A model generated the notes under the pieces. That model did no database searches, was not told the origin of the DNA, and saw only the letters and a program-made list of their open reading frames with translations. This document shows positions 16,224-25,449 of a stretch of 52,913 bases of DNA, one piece after another. Numbering within the stretch: position 1 is the stretch's first letter; each line of letters begins with the position of its first letter. The DNA is from an uncultured Eubacteriales bacterium (GTDB taxonomy: Bacteria; Bacillota; Clostridia; Peptostreptococcales; Anaerovoracaceae): NCBI GenBank assembly GCA_902774265.1, contig CACYHR010000022.1, forward strand, positions 1-52,913, in the 5' to 3' direction. A program made the translations under genes and the position numbers.

Positions 16224-17105
16224 TTACTGCCTGCGGCTGCGGCGGTCCTGTATCCAGGCCGGAGCCAGTATAGAAACGAGAATCAGAAATGATCCCGCCA
16301 GCATGGAAGGGGTCATTTTTTCGTGCAGAAAAACGACGCCGAGCACTGCAGCCGTCAGAGGATTGAAGACTGCGAGTATTCCCGCGCGTTCCGGAGTAGT
16401 ATATTTCTGCCCGAAAGGCTGTATGGTGAATCCCACGCCGCTGCAGATTATCGCGAGCGCCAGCACGGCGCCCCATTCCGTTCCCGACTGCGGCAGACGT
16501 ATTTCTTCGAATATAAATGCTCCGATATATGCGAATATCGCTATGAACAAAAGCTGGTAGACAGCAACGACCTCCAGGTCGTCGTTCTTTGCTGCCTTGT
16601 CCGTGACAATGACCGTGAGGGAATACCATACAGTTCCGCCCAGCACAAGCAGCTCGCCCGTTGTGAATCCAAGCCTGTCCCCTTTGAGAGTCAGGAATGC
16701 CACACCTATCAGGGCTATTATCGCTGAGGCCACTGTAAGAAGATCAGGCAGTTTCTTCTGCATGATGCAAGCTATTGCAGGAACGATCACCACGACCGAG
16801 CCTTCAAGAAATGCAGTGACCGATGAAGGCGTGGTCTGAAGGCCTTTCATTTCAAAAACCATGGCAAGGAAAAAGAAAAAACCGATAAGTGCGCAGTGAA
16901 ACAGAGTCTTAGCGTCAACCTTCCGGAGGCTTCGTCTGAAAAGCAATGCTATAAGAACAAAGGCAATGGTGAATCTGAGAGCGATCGTCAGATACGGCCC
17001 CATGGACTGCATTGCAATCTTGCCGAACAGCAGAGAACTGGCTCTGAGAGCCAATGCAAGAGCTACAAGTATCTCACCGCGTCTTTCATTCATCTCGAAC
17101 TTCAT
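16224..17105 (-). CDS. DMT-family transporter (EamA)
   Basis: A 293-residue drug/metabolite-type transporter with ten predicted membrane segments arranged as two EamA repeats. Repeat 1 contains FGKIAMQSMGPYLTIALRF and PSSVTAFLEGS; repeat 2 contains VWYSLTVIVTDKAAKND and ERAGILAVFNPLTAAVLGV. Such proteins usually export amino acids or metabolites; the substrate is unknown. I chose the ATG at 17105, with GGAGGTG 6 bases upstream; an earlier TTG at 17120 lies within that ribosome site. It is convergent with the ABC ATPase and divergent from tcdA. Confidence 0.87.
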   Translation of the reverse strand: MKFEMNERRGEILVALALALRASSLLFGKIAMQSMGPYLTIALRFTIAFVLIALLFRRSLRKVDAKTLFHCALIGFFFFLAMVFEMKGLQTTPSSVTAFLEGSVVVIVPAIACIMQKKLPDLLTVASAIIALIGVAFLTLKGDRLGFTTGELLVLGGTVWYSLTVIVTDKAAKNDDLEVVAVYQLLFIAIFAYIGAFIFEEIRLPQSGTEWGAVLALAIICSGVGFTIQPFGQKYTTPERAGILAVFNPLTAAVLGVVFLHEKMTPSMLAGSFLILVSILAPAWIQDRRSRRQ

Positions 17106-17192
17106 GTGTCGCACCTCCAATAGGGGAATTTTACGCCCATTTCGGCATCAGCACAAGTGGGATACTATGCTTTGAATAATGACTGCCTTGAG

Positions 17193-17235
17193 ACTTCCGT
17201 CCCGGAGGTCGCTTTTCGGCATTCTGGACGGAAGT
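17193..17235. repeat. 10-bp inverted repeat between DMT gene and tcdA
   Basis: ACTTCCGTCC and GGACGGAAGT are perfect inverted arms separated by 23 bases in the 245-base gap between the divergent genes. It could be an operator or a leader hairpin. The rest of the gap shows nothing coding. Confidence 0.5.
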
Positions 17236-17350
17236 ATTCGCATTGTGTTCACTGATTTGCAGCTATGCATTTGCTTCTATGATTGAATATGGACGGGATT
17301 AGTGCGATAATATGCGGCATAGGATCAAAGAAAGTTAAGGAAGGTGGGTC

Positions 17351-18121
17351 ATGGCTGATCAGTTTGCGAGAACGAGACTTTTATATGGCGATGCTGCGAT
17401 GGAAAAGCTGGCATCGAGCAGGGTAGCTGTATTCGGAATAGGCGGAGTTGGCGGATATGTCGTCGAAGCCCTCGTGAGATCGGGCATCGGCGCTGTTGAT
17501 CTCATTGATGATGATAAGGTTTGCCTCACAAATCTGAACCGTCAGATAATTGCGACCACTAAGACTCTCGGCATGCACAAGGTAGATGCAGCCGCGGAAA
17601 GGATAGCTGAGATCGCTCCTGACTGCAGGGTAAGGGGACATAAGACATTCTTCCTTCCGGATACTCAGGATCAATTCGACTTTACTGAATACGACTATGT
17701 CGTAGATGCTATAGATACAGTGAGCGGCAAGCTTGCCATTATCGAAAAGGCGAAAGCAGCGGGAACGCCGGTAATATCTTCGATGGGAGCAGGGAACAAG
17801 ATCGATCCGTCGAGGTTTGAGATTGCAGATATATATGAGACTTCGATCTGTCCTCTGGCAAAGGTCATCCGAAAGGAATGCAGGAAAAGAGGCATAGATT
17901 CGCTCAAGGTCGTTTATTCAAGAGAGGAAGCCCTGACTCCGCGGAGCACAAACAGCGGAGCCGAAAGTGCTGATTCGGAGGAATATGATACCTCACTTGA
18001 TACGGCACGCGAAGGCCCGCGGCGCAGGAGCACACCTGGTTCCACCGCATTTGTGCCGTCAGTCGCAGGCCTGATAATAGCCGGCGAGGTCATAAACGAC
18101 CTCACCGCGGAGTACAGATAA
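17351..18121 (+). CDS. tcdA: tRNA threonylcarbamoyladenosine dehydratase
   Basis: A 256-residue E1-like enzyme of the ThiF/MoeB superfamily that closes t6A to cyclic t6A in ANN-decoding tRNAs using ATP. FARTRLLYGDAAMEKL opens it, the nucleotide-binding GIGGVGGYVVEALVRSGIG follows, then DLIDDDKVCLTNLNRQI and DYVVDAIDTVSGKLAII. The conserved STPGSTAFVPSVAG near the end is typical of TcdA. Before this, residues 198-228 form a Ser/Glu/Asp-rich hydrophilic insert that looks longer than usual. AGGAAGGTG precedes the ATG. It stands alone, with a terminator immediately after. Confidence 0.9.
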   Translation: MADQFARTRLLYGDAAMEKLASSRVAVFGIGGVGGYVVEALVRSGIGAVDLIDDDKVCLTNLNRQIIATTKTLGMHKVDAAAERIAEIAPDCRVRGHKTFFLPDTQDQFDFTEYDYVVDAIDTVSGKLAIIEKAKAAGTPVISSMGAGNKIDPSRFEIADIYETSICPLAKVIRKECRKRGIDSLKVVYSREEALTPRSTNSGAESADSEEYDTSLDTAREGPRRRSTPGSTAFVPSVAGLIIAGEVINDLTAEYR

Positions 18122-18130
18122 AATGATTAC

Positions 18131-18163
18131 CCGGGCATTATCCGTTTTTCGGATGATGCCCGC
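18131..18163 (+). terminator. Terminator after tcdA
   Basis: A 13-bp stem (CGGGCATTATCCG / CGGATGATGCCCG, one G-U) with a T5 loop; a moderately T-rich tail follows. Confidence 0.8.
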
Positions 18164-18223
18164 GTATTATTTCAGAATTGTAGCTATGTATGTAGAAAAC
18201 TACAATTTAATCTGCGCACTTTG

Positions 18224-18252
18224 TTGCTTTTAACAATCCTATGTTGTAGAAT
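18224..18252 (+). promoter_or_regulatory. Promoter of the ilv-leu operon
   Basis: TTGCTT at 18224-18229 and TAGAAT at 18247-18252 are separated by exactly 17 bases, placing the transcript start near 18259, about 40 bases before the leader peptide ATG. An 8-bp inverted repeat (AATTGTAG / CTACAATT, about 18176-18207) lies just upstream and could bind a regulator. Confidence 0.55.
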
Positions 18253-18296
18253 CTATGGAGCACTTGGTGCGCGATTTATTTTTTCAGGAGAACAAG

Positions 18297-18407
18297 ATGA
18301 TACATAATTCGGTCATTATGAGCATTGTCCTTATTAACCTCATCATTTCAGGTCTTTCTATTCATATAGAAAGCAGAAATGATGCTGATTGCTGCGGTAG
18401 AAACTGA
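18297..18407 (+). CDS. ilv operon leader peptide rich in Ile, Val and Leu
   Basis: A 36-codon reading frame begins at ATG 18297 with AGGAG 6 bases upstream and ends at TGA 18405-18407. Thirteen of its codons specify branched-chain amino acids (8 Ile, 2 Val, 3 Leu), all among the first 24; the core reads SIVLINLIISGLSI. The last twelve codons are polar and contain two Cys. This is the pattern of a translated attenuation leader: slow translation at Ile/Val/Leu codons would bias folding of the RNA that follows. A terminator hairpin and the ilv genes follow directly. It is too short for usual gene finders. The role is inferred from codon content and position. Confidence 0.82.
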   Translation: MIHNSVIMSIVLINLIISGLSIHIESRNDADCCGRN

Positions 18408-18456
18408 GTTATCCGGGTGCAGATACAGGACGATGACCGGCAATAACGATATATCC

Positions 18457-18495
18457 ACCCTGCGATCGGCTTTAAGGCAAGAGCAGGGTTTTTAT
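18457..18495 (+). terminator. Attenuator terminator before ilvB
   Basis: ACCCTGC (18457-18463) and GCAGGGT (18483-18489) form a 7-bp stem with a 19-base loop, followed by TTTTTATTA, 20 bases before the ilvB start. Upstream GGGTG at 18415-18419, just after the leader stop, can instead pair with CACCC at 18456-18460 and would break the terminator stem. These are the two alternative folds expected of an attenuator. Confidence 0.75.
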
Positions 18496-18515
18496 TACGA
18501 AAGGAGTGACAGAGT

Positions 18516-20222
18516 TTGAAATTAACAGGCGCAGAGATACTGATGGAGTGCCTTCTTGAACAGGATGCTGATGTCGTTTTCGGATATCCGGGCGGCACCA
18601 TTCTGAATGTTTATGATGCTCTTTACCAGTATTCGGACAGAGTAAAGCATATTCTCACGGCACATGAGCAGGGTGCATCACATGCTGCTGACGGCTATGC
18701 CAGAAGCACGGGCAAGGTCGGAGTCGTCTTTTCCACATCGGGACCGGGCGCAACCAATCTGACAACCGGTATCGCAACAGCCTATATGGATTCGTCGCCG
18801 GTGCTCTTTATCTCATGTAATGTTGCTGAGAACCTTATAGGCAAGGATTCGTTCCAGGAGGTAGACAGCACGGGCATTACGCTTCCGATCACCAAGAGCA
18901 CATACCAGGTCAGCGATGTCAACAAACTTGCTGATACCGTCAGGACCGCATTTGCTATAGCGAGAAGCGGCAGGCCGGGTCCGGTATTCCTCGATATACT
19001 CAAAAACGTTACAGCCGAGTATGCGGAGTATGAGCCTCTTAAGCGCAGTGAACACCGCAAAAGCGGCAGACTGAAGGATCTCTATGACCGCAATATGGTG
19101 GATTTCAAACCGCCTTCAATCGATGAAGAGGATATCGACAAGCTGGTAGAAATGATAAACGAATCCGAGTGTCCTATGCTGATCTGCGGCGGCGGAGTCG
19201 TCAGAAGCAGAAGCGACGAGGAATTCAACAGATTTGCCAATCTGGTCGATGCTCCTACAGCGATCACGGTAATGGGCGGCGGCGGAATGAAGGGCAGCAA
19301 CCCTCTCGTTACCGGAATGATAGGAATGCACGGATCGCAGGCGTCCAATATAGCCTGCGATGAATGTGATCTCCTGATAGCGGTCGGATGCAGATTCTCG
19401 GATCGTGTCGCGCTCGATCCGGACAGCTTTGCCGGCAATGCAAGGATAGTACACATAGATATCGACAGGTCCGAGATCAACAAAAATGTCAGGACTGACC
19501 ATCATATCATAGGTGATGCAAAAGAAGTTCTGAAAATGCTGAACGAGAGACTGACCCAGCAGGATCATACTGCATGGAAGGAATTCGTATTCTCACATCC
19601 GAGAGAGACAGTATACGAGGATGGAGGAGATACACTTAATCCTAAGCAGGTATGTGAGACGATAGCCAGGATGCTTCCGCAGGATACCATGGTCGCGACC
19701 GATGTGGGGCAGCACCAGATGTGGGCTATACAGCATTTCCACTTTGACTATCCGGGACAGCTGCTTACATCCGGAGGCTTCGGAACGATGGGCTTCGGTC
19801 TGGGAGCTGCCATAGGAGCAAAGGTCGGCAATCCGGACAAGACGGTGATACATATCGCCGGAGACGGAAGCTTCCGCATGAACTGCAACGAGCTTTCGAC
19901 AGAGCAGTACTACAAGCTGCCGATAATCACATTTATATTTGACAATCACACTCTCGGTATGGTGAGACAGTGGCAGAACCTCATATATGACAAGCACTTC
20001 TCAGAGAGCGATCTCGACAGAGGTCCTGATTTCGTCAAACTTGCCGAGGCTTACGGACTGCATGGAAGACGCGTCTGCAATCAGAGAGAGCTTGAGAAAG
20101 CTATCGCTGATGCGCTTGAATGCGGTGAAGGCTATGTGATCGACTGCATGCTCGACATCGATGAGATGGTCAGACCGATGGTCGGCGGAGGCAGCCGTAT
20201 CACGAATTTCATGAAGATATAG
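18516..20222 (+). CDS. ilvB: Acetolactate synthase large subunit, operon copy
   Basis: A 568-residue thiamine-diphosphate enzyme for the first shared step of Val/Leu/Ile synthesis. It has the start motif VVFGYPGGTILNVYDALY, catalytic Glu in AHEQGASHAADGYA, TSGPGATNLTTGIA, FQEVDSTGIT and the ThDP/Mg motif HIAGDGSFRMNCNELST. Length and the HEQGA form are typical of the biosynthetic enzyme. The start is TTG, 10 bases after AAAGGAG. It is the first structural gene after the attenuator; ilvN follows in 15 bases. It differs clearly from the first copy at 7952-9571. Confidence 0.95.
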   Translation: MKLTGAEILMECLLEQDADVVFGYPGGTILNVYDALYQYSDRVKHILTAHEQGASHAADGYARSTGKVGVVFSTSGPGATNLTTGIATAYMDSSPVLFISCNVAENLIGKDSFQEVDSTGITLPITKSTYQVSDVNKLADTVRTAFAIARSGRPGPVFLDILKNVTAEYAEYEPLKRSEHRKSGRLKDLYDRNMVDFKPPSIDEEDIDKLVEMINESECPMLICGGGVVRSRSDEEFNRFANLVDAPTAITVMGGGGMKGSNPLVTGMIGMHGSQASNIACDECDLLIAVGCRFSDRVALDPDSFAGNARIVHIDIDRSEINKNVRTDHHIIGDAKEVLKMLNERLTQQDHTAWKEFVFSHPRETVYEDGGDTLNPKQVCETIARMLPQDTMVATDVGQHQMWAIQHFHFDYPGQLLTSGGFGTMGFGLGAAIGAKVGNPDKTVIHIAGDGSFRMNCNELSTEQYYKLPIITFIFDNHTLGMVRQWQNLIYDKHFSESDLDRGPDFVKLAEAYGLHGRRVCNQRELEKAIADALECGEGYVIDCMLDIDEMVRPMVGGGSRITNFMKI

Positions 20223-20237
20223 GAGGGAGGACAGACA

Positions 20238-20798
20238 ATGCAGAATACAGAACAGGTCAAACTACAGACTCTGGCGCTGCTCGTGGACAACGAGGCCGGT
20301 GTGCTCTCCCAGATCGCGCGTCTTTTCTCCAGAAAGGGCTTCAATATAGAGACATTTGCGGCGGGAGCTACGGAGAATCCGGGAGTCACGCGTATAACCA
20401 TCGATGTGCTTGCTGACGACCGCAACGCCGAATTCATGATGAATCAGCTCAGAAAGCTGTTTCCGGTGCGTTCAGTCAAATGGCTGACCAGGGAGACATC
20501 TATCTACAGGCAGATGGTATTCATCAAGGTCAGGGCTGACAACGGTGAGCGCAGAAATGATGTGATACAGCTTGCAAATATTTTCAGGGCGCAGATCATC
20601 GACGTTTCTCTCGATACTCTTACACTGGTGCTGACCGGAGACGAAGAGAAGGTATCGGGCATAATTAAAATAATGAAGGAATTTGAGATCCTTGAGATCG
20701 CCAGAACAGGAGTAGTTGCCATCGAGAGAGGCAGTGCTACCATCAATGATAAATCAAAAGAAAGCGGGGAATTCAATTATGGCAAAAATGTATTATGA
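20238..20798 (+). CDS. ilvN: Acetolactate synthase small subunit, operon copy
   Basis: A 186-residue regulatory subunit. The ACT domain begins [20 protein letters not shown] and continues [17 protein letters not shown]; the C-terminal half has [19 protein letters not shown], the classical IlvN ending, then a 20-residue polar tail. It tunes IlvB activity by valine binding. AGGAGGGAGG precedes the ATG. Its last 20 bases overlap the ilvC start in another frame, so ilvC is translationally coupled to it. Confidence 0.95.
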   Translation: MQNTEQVKLQTLALLVDNEAGVLSQIARLFSRKGFNIETFAAGATENPGVTRITIDVLADDRNAEFMMNQLRKLFPVRSVKWLTRETSIYRQMVFIKVRADNGERRNDVIQLANIFRAQIIDVSLDTLTLVLTGDEEKVSGIIKIMKEFEILEIARTGVVAIERGSATINDKSKESGEFNYGKNVL

Positions 20799-21798
20799 GA
20801 AGGATTGTAATCTTGATGCACTTAACGGAAAGGTGATAGCTATCATCGGATACGGTTCGCAGGGACACGCACATGCTCTGAACCTCAGAGATTCCGGATG
20901 CAATGTAATCGTCGGACTCAGAGAAGGCGGCAAATCATGGCCTGTCGCAGAGAAGGACGGTTTTGAGGTTTATTCTATAGCTGAGGCAGCAAAGAAGGCC
21001 GATATCATAATGATACTCATCAATGACGAGGTACAGGCTGATGTTTACAGAACTCATATCGCTCCTAATCTCGAAGAGGGCAATGCTATCGCATTCGCTC
21101 ACGGATTCAATATCCGCTATAAGCAGATCGTGGCTCCTGCAGGCGTTGACGTATTCATGGCAGCTCCTAAGGGACCGGGACACACTGTCCGCAGTCAGTA
21201 TGTAGCAGGCAAGGGCGTTCCGTGCCTTATCGCTGTAGAGCAGAATGCTTCCGGCAAGGCTTATGATATTGCCCTCGCTTATATAGCAGGCATCGGCGGA
21301 GCCCGCGCAGGAATACTCGAGACTACTATGGACGAGGAAACAGAAACAGATCTCTTCGGCGAACAGACAGTACTCTGCGGCGGCGTAGTAGACCTGATGC
21401 AGTGCGGATTCGAAGTGCTTGTTGAGGCAGGATATAAGCCTGAAAACGCTTACTTCGAGTGCATCCACGAGATGAAGCTGATCATCGACCTTATCAACAA
21501 GGGTGGTATCGCAGCAATGAATTATTCGATCTCCGATACAGCTGAGTTCGGCGAATATGTTTCGGGACCTCGCGTACTTCCTCATGATGAGATCAAGGCA
21601 AACATGCGCAAAGTTCTCTCTGATATACAGGACGGAACATTTGCGGGCAAATGGATCGCAGAGAACAAGAACGGCCGTACATTCTTCAACTCAAAGAGAG
21701 CACAGCTTGCAAAGCACCAGATGGAGACTGTCGGCAAAGAGCTGAGAGAGCAGATGCTCTGGAAGGACGATTCCAATCTGGATAACGCTTCAAACTAA
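20779..21798 (+). CDS. ilvC: Ketol-acid reductoisomerase (class I)
   Basis: A 339-residue NADPH- and Mg-dependent enzyme that isomerises and reduces acetolactate and acetohydroxybutyrate. The Rossmann motif [17 protein letters not shown] is near residue 22, [11 protein letters not shown] near 107, [19 protein letters not shown] near 135, and the knotted C-terminal domain has [18 protein letters not shown] and [16 protein letters not shown]. Length fits class I. The ATG at 20779 ([10 protein letters not shown]) is the family start, inside the 3' end of ilvN; the longer upstream frame is only read-through. Confidence 0.97.
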   Translation: MAKMYYEKDCNLDALNGKVIAIIGYGSQGHAHALNLRDSGCNVIVGLREGGKSWPVAEKDGFEVYSIAEAAKKADIIMILINDEVQADVYRTHIAPNLEEGNAIAFAHGFNIRYKQIVAPAGVDVFMAAPKGPGHTVRSQYVAGKGVPCLIAVEQNASGKAYDIALAYIAGIGGARAGILETTMDEETETDLFGEQTVLCGGVVDLMQCGFEVLVEAGYKPENAYFECIHEMKLIIDLINKGGIAAMNYSISDTAEFGEYVSGPRVLPHDEIKANMRKVLSDIQDGTFAGKWIAENKNGRTFFNSKRAQLAKHQMETVGKELREQMLWKDDSNLDNASN

Positions 21799-21824
21799 AC
21801 TTAAATAATAACGAGAGGGACAAT

Positions 21825-23486
21825 ATGAACTCGGATCAGATAAAAAAAGGGGTGGACCGCGCGCCTAATAAGAGTCTTCTTTATGCGCTCGGTCTGACTG
21901 AAGAGGAGCAGAAGAGGCCGATCATCGGCGTCGTAAGCTCATATAACGAAATAGTGCCGGGCCACATGCATCTCGACAAGATCGCTGAGGCGGTCAAGGC
22001 GGGCGTGCGTGCTGCCGGCGGAACACCGATACTGTTCCCTGCCATCGCTGTCTGTGACGGCATCGCGATGGGACATGTCGGAATGAAGTATTCACTTGTA
22101 ACAAGAGATCTCATAGCGGATTCGACAGAGGCTATGGCCATAGCCCATCAGTTCGACGGTCTTGTAATGGTACCGAACTGTGATAAGAATGTTCCGGGAC
22201 TCCTGATGGCGGCTGCCCGTATCAATGTGCCGACTATAATCTGCAGCGGCGGACCTATGCTTGCGGGACGTCTGCCTGACGGCCGCAGGACCTGCCTGTC
22301 GCATATGTTCGAGGCAGTCGGAGCTTATCATGCGGGAACTATGGATGAGGACGGAGTGCGTGATTATGTAGAGAACGCATGCCCGTCATGCGGATCGTGT
22401 TCCGGCATGTATACTGCAAACTCCATGAACTGTCTTTGTGAGGCAATCGGAATGGCTCTTCCGGGCAACGGAACCGTACCGGCTCCTTACTCGGCAAGGA
22501 TAAGGCTCGCCAAGGAATCCGGCATGCAGATCATGAAGCTTGTCGAACAGGATATAAGACCGAGAGATATCATGACTGCTCAGGCATTCCATAATGCCGA
22601 GACCGTAGATATGGCGCTCGGCTGCTCCACAAACACCATGCTGCATCTGCCTGCCATAGCTCATGAAGCCGGCCTGGAGCTGAGCTTCGATATGGCGAAC
22701 GAGATCAGCGGCAAAACGCCTAACCTCTGCCACCTTGCACCTGCAGGCGATACATTTATGGAAGACCTGGAAGCTGCAGGCGGAGTATATGCTGTTATGA
22801 AGGAACTTACAAAGGGCGATCTGCTTGATACATCATGCATAACAGTAACGACTAAGACCGTGGGCGAAAACATAGCGGGATCTGTCAACCGCAATACGGA
22901 TATCATCAGACCGTTTGAGGATCCGTTTATGAAGACCGGCGGCATCGCGGTTCTCAAGGGCAATCTGGCTCCTGACGGCTGCGTCGTCAAGCAGTCTGCC
23001 GTAGCACCTGAAATGATGCAGCACGAAGGCCCTGCAAGGGTATTCGATTCCGAGGATGATGCTATTCGCGTTATCTATGACGGAGGAATCAATCCGGGAG
23101 ATGTCGTGGTCATCAGATATGAGGGACCGAAGGGCGGCCCGGGAATGAGAGAAATGCTGAATCCTACTTCGGCTATTGCGGGAATGGGACTCGGTGAATC
23201 CGTTGCGCTCATTACAGACGGCAGATTCTCAGGCGCGACAAGAGGCGCTTCCATCGGGCATGTCAGTCCCGAAGCGGCAGCTGGCGGAAATATCGCTCTT
23301 GTAAAAGAAGGAGACCGCATCGCGATAGACATCACGAATCACAGCATAGAACTGCTGGTATCTGATGAGGAACTTGCAGCAAGGCGCTCTGAATGGGTAT
23401 GCCCTGAGCCAAAGATAAAGACAGGATATCTGGCAAGATATGCCAAGCTGGTCACATCGGCTGACAGGGGAGCGATACTGGAGTAG
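21825..23486 (+). CDS. ilvD: Dihydroxy-acid dehydratase
   Basis: A 553-residue Fe-S dehydratase that turns dihydroxy acids into the 2-oxo acids of Val and Ile. [20 protein letters not shown] opens it; [20 protein letters not shown] and [20 protein letters not shown] carry cluster and metal ligands; [20 protein letters not shown] near the end holds the active-site serine region. Length is standard. It is preceded by GAGAGG with suitable spacing and sits 26 bases after ilvC. Confidence 0.97.
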   Translation: MNSDQIKKGVDRAPNKSLLYALGLTEEEQKRPIIGVVSSYNEIVPGHMHLDKIAEAVKAGVRAAGGTPILFPAIAVCDGIAMGHVGMKYSLVTRDLIADSTEAMAIAHQFDGLVMVPNCDKNVPGLLMAAARINVPTIICSGGPMLAGRLPDGRRTCLSHMFEAVGAYHAGTMDEDGVRDYVENACPSCGSCSGMYTANSMNCLCEAIGMALPGNGTVPAPYSARIRLAKESGMQIMKLVEQDIRPRDIMTAQAFHNAETVDMALGCSTNTMLHLPAIAHEAGLELSFDMANEISGKTPNLCHLAPAGDTFMEDLEAAGGVYAVMKELTKGDLLDTSCITVTTKTVGENIAGSVNRNTDIIRPFEDPFMKTGGIAVLKGNLAPDGCVVKQSAVAPEMMQHEGPARVFDSEDDAIRVIYDGGINPGDVVVIRYEGPKGGPGMREMLNPTSAIAGMGLGESVALITDGRFSGATRGASIGHVSPEAAAGGNIALVKEGDRIAIDITNHSIELLVSDEELAARRSEWVCPEPKIKTGYLARYAKLVTSADRGAILE

Positions 23487-23530
23487 CTTGGAATAGCTGC
23501 AGATTACAGGGTTAAACGGGGTGATTATAT

Positions 23531-25066
23531 ATGGATCAGGTAAGGATTTTCGACACAACACTGCGCGACGGAGAGCAGTCTCCGGGCTGCAGCATGAATC
23601 TCGAGGAAAAGATCGAGGTCGCGCACTGCCTTGAAAGACTGAAGGTGGATATCATTGAGGCGGGATTCGCTATAGTTTCGCCGGGAGACTTCGAGTCGGT
23701 CAGGACAATTTCCGAGAATGTAAAGGAATGTACTGTTGCATCTCTTGCTCGATGCAACCCTAAGGACATTGATGCAGCATGGGAGGCTGTAAAAGGGGCA
23801 GCCGACCCGCGCATACATGTTTTTCTTGCGACTTCTCCGCTCCATATGGAGTACAAACTCAAGATGAGTCCCGAGGCTGTGCTTGAGCAGATAGGAGCAA
23901 TGGTTGCATATGCGAGGAAATACTGCTCAAATATCGAATTCTCCGCTGAGGATGCAACAAGAAGCGAGATAGGATTTCTCAAGAAAGCCGTTGCTGCAGC
24001 TCTTGAAAACGGAGCGACAACTATCAATCTTCCGGATACCGTAGGTTATACGACGCCCGAAGAGATGGAGCGTATAATCAGAACGGTAAAAGAGGATGTA
24101 CGCGGCGCGGAAAAAGCAGTCTTTTCGGTACACTGCCACGACGACCTCGGCATGGCGACAGCCAACTCGCTTGCCGGCGTCAGGGGCGGCGCACGGCAGA
24201 TAGAGTGCACGATAAACGGACTCGGCGAACGTGCCGGCAATACGTCCATGGAGGAGGTCGTAATGGCCCTCAGGACCAGGCATGATGAGTTCGGTGTCGG
24301 AACGAGGATAGATACGACGCAGATCCACAGAGCGAGCAAGACTGTATATAACATAATCGGACAGACAGCCCCGATCAACAAGCCTGTAGTCGGACAGAAC
24401 GCCTTTGCGCATGAGGCCGGAATCCATCAGCACGGTGTTATGGCCAATAAGCAGACATATGAGATCATGACTCCTGAGTCTATCGGTCTTCATGTAAATA
24501 ACCTTGTTCTCGGCAAACATTCCGGCAGGCATGCTGTGGGACAGAGACTTGAAGAACTCGGATACGATCTGACACAGGATGAGCTGAACAGATGCTTTGA
24601 GGAATTCAAGATCATATGCGACAAAAAGAAGAACATTACCGATGCTGACCTCGAGGCCATAGTTAATCACAACACCCAGAATCTGTACACAGATACCGAC
24701 GACGGATACAAGCTGGAATGGTTCCAGGCTTCGACAAGCAATTTCACGACTGCAACATGTACAGTCTGCCTGACGCTCAACGGCGAAAAGACGGAAAATG
24801 TTGCTCTCGGAGACGGCCCTATCGATGCGGCATACAAGGCTATCGATGAGATCATAAAACCTTCCGAGCATTCATTTGACATATTCAACATCCACTCGAT
24901 ATCCGAGGGCAAGGATACTCTCGGCGATGTTACGGTCAAGATCACGGCACACGGACGGACCTTTACCGGTCGCGGGCTGTCAACGGATATCCTGGAGGCC
25001 AGCATCAACGCATACCTCAAGGGGATAAACAGGCTGCTCGCATATGAAAAGAAGATGGCAGATTAA
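23531..25066 (+). CDS. leuA: 2-Isopropylmalate synthase
   Basis: A 511-residue enzyme that condenses acetyl-CoA with 2-oxoisovalerate, the first leucine-specific step. RIFDTTLRDGEQSPGCSMN is the HMGL-type metal and substrate motif; HCHDDLGMATANSLAGVRGG and INGLGERAGNTSMEEVVMAL follow in order; HEAGIHQHGVMANKQTYEIM is the linker region. A C-terminal LeuA dimerisation/allosteric domain (about residues 370-511) is present, so leucine feedback is expected. GGGGTGATTATAT precedes the ATG. It is followed not by leuC directly but by the 309-bp structured element. Confidence 0.96.
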   Translation: MDQVRIFDTTLRDGEQSPGCSMNLEEKIEVAHCLERLKVDIIEAGFAIVSPGDFESVRTISENVKECTVASLARCNPKDIDAAWEAVKGAADPRIHVFLATSPLHMEYKLKMSPEAVLEQIGAMVAYARKYCSNIEFSAEDATRSEIGFLKKAVAAALENGATTINLPDTVGYTTPEEMERIIRTVKEDVRGAEKAVFSVHCHDDLGMATANSLAGVRGGARQIECTINGLGERAGNTSMEEVVMALRTRHDEFGVGTRIDTTQIHRASKTVYNIIGQTAPINKPVVGQNAFAHEAGIHQHGVMANKQTYEIMTPESIGLHVNNLVLGKHSGRHAVGQRLEELGYDLTQDELNRCFEEFKIICDKKKNITDADLEAIVNHNTQNLYTDTDDGYKLEWFQASTSNFTTATCTVCLTLNGEKTENVALGDGPIDAAYKAIDEIIKPSEHSFDIFNIHSISEGKDTLGDVTVKITAHGRTFTGRGLSTDILEASINAYLKGINRLLAYEKKMAD

Positions 25067-25100
25067 TTACTTACAATTATAGAGTTTGATTTTATGGGAA

Positions 25101-25409
25101 CGGCTCATAATGCCTGCGCGGGAGGCTCTGCGGTAATGCTTTCTCTTAAATTACAGCTTCGCTGTAAGGAAGAAAGCATTGATTTCCCTCGGCAAGCTCG
25201 TCCAATAAATGCCGGCACTTAGCGGCTATCGGAGGAGCATAGCCTCCGTAGATCAACGTTGTCTACTATACGGCAACGCCGTATGATAGGTGACAACGTT
25301 ATTGGCGAGCGGCAGTAAAGACAAAAAGCCGCGAAGACAGAGCTTAGTACCGCTGCGTTAAGCCGCAGCGAGGCGAGAGCCGTACTCCCGTAAAGGCAAT
25401 TATGAGCCG
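25101..25409. repeat. 309-bp structured element with nested hairpins between leuA and leuC
   Basis: The element is bounded by perfect 10-base terminal inverted repeats, CGGCTCATAA and TTATGAGCCG, which continue inward as TGCCT/AGGCA, CGGGAG/CTCCCG and GGCTCT/AGAGCC, a long interrupted outer stem. Inside are at least four local hairpins: AATGCTTTCT/AGAAAGCATT with an ACAGC-TTC-GCTGT tip (about 25135-25180), CGGAGG/CCTCCG (about 25230-25249), AACGTTGTC/GACAACGTT with an ATACGGC/GCCGTAT tip (about 25255-25300), and GCTGCG/CGCAGC (about 25352-25369). No reading frame of note. It is a structured RNA or a small palindromic mobile element; HEARO/omega-RNA-like, intron-like or MITE-like identities remain open. 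Confidence 0.75.
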
Positions 25410-25449
25410 CTTTTATAATCTTAATTACATACAGAAAGAGGGCATTCAT

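Noticed and set aside
18122-18515. T-box riboswitch expected upstream of ilvB
   Set aside because: No AGGGTGG-NACCGCG-like antiterminator or specifier stem is visible; a translated leader with a terminator explains the region better.
23927-24871. 314-codon minus-strand frame over leuA
   Set aside because: It is a shadow of leuA without a ribosome site or recognisable domain.
25101-25409. Group II intron or complete IS element between leuA and leuC
   Set aside because: There is no reverse transcriptase or transposase frame, no domain V-like signature, and the length is only 309 bases.
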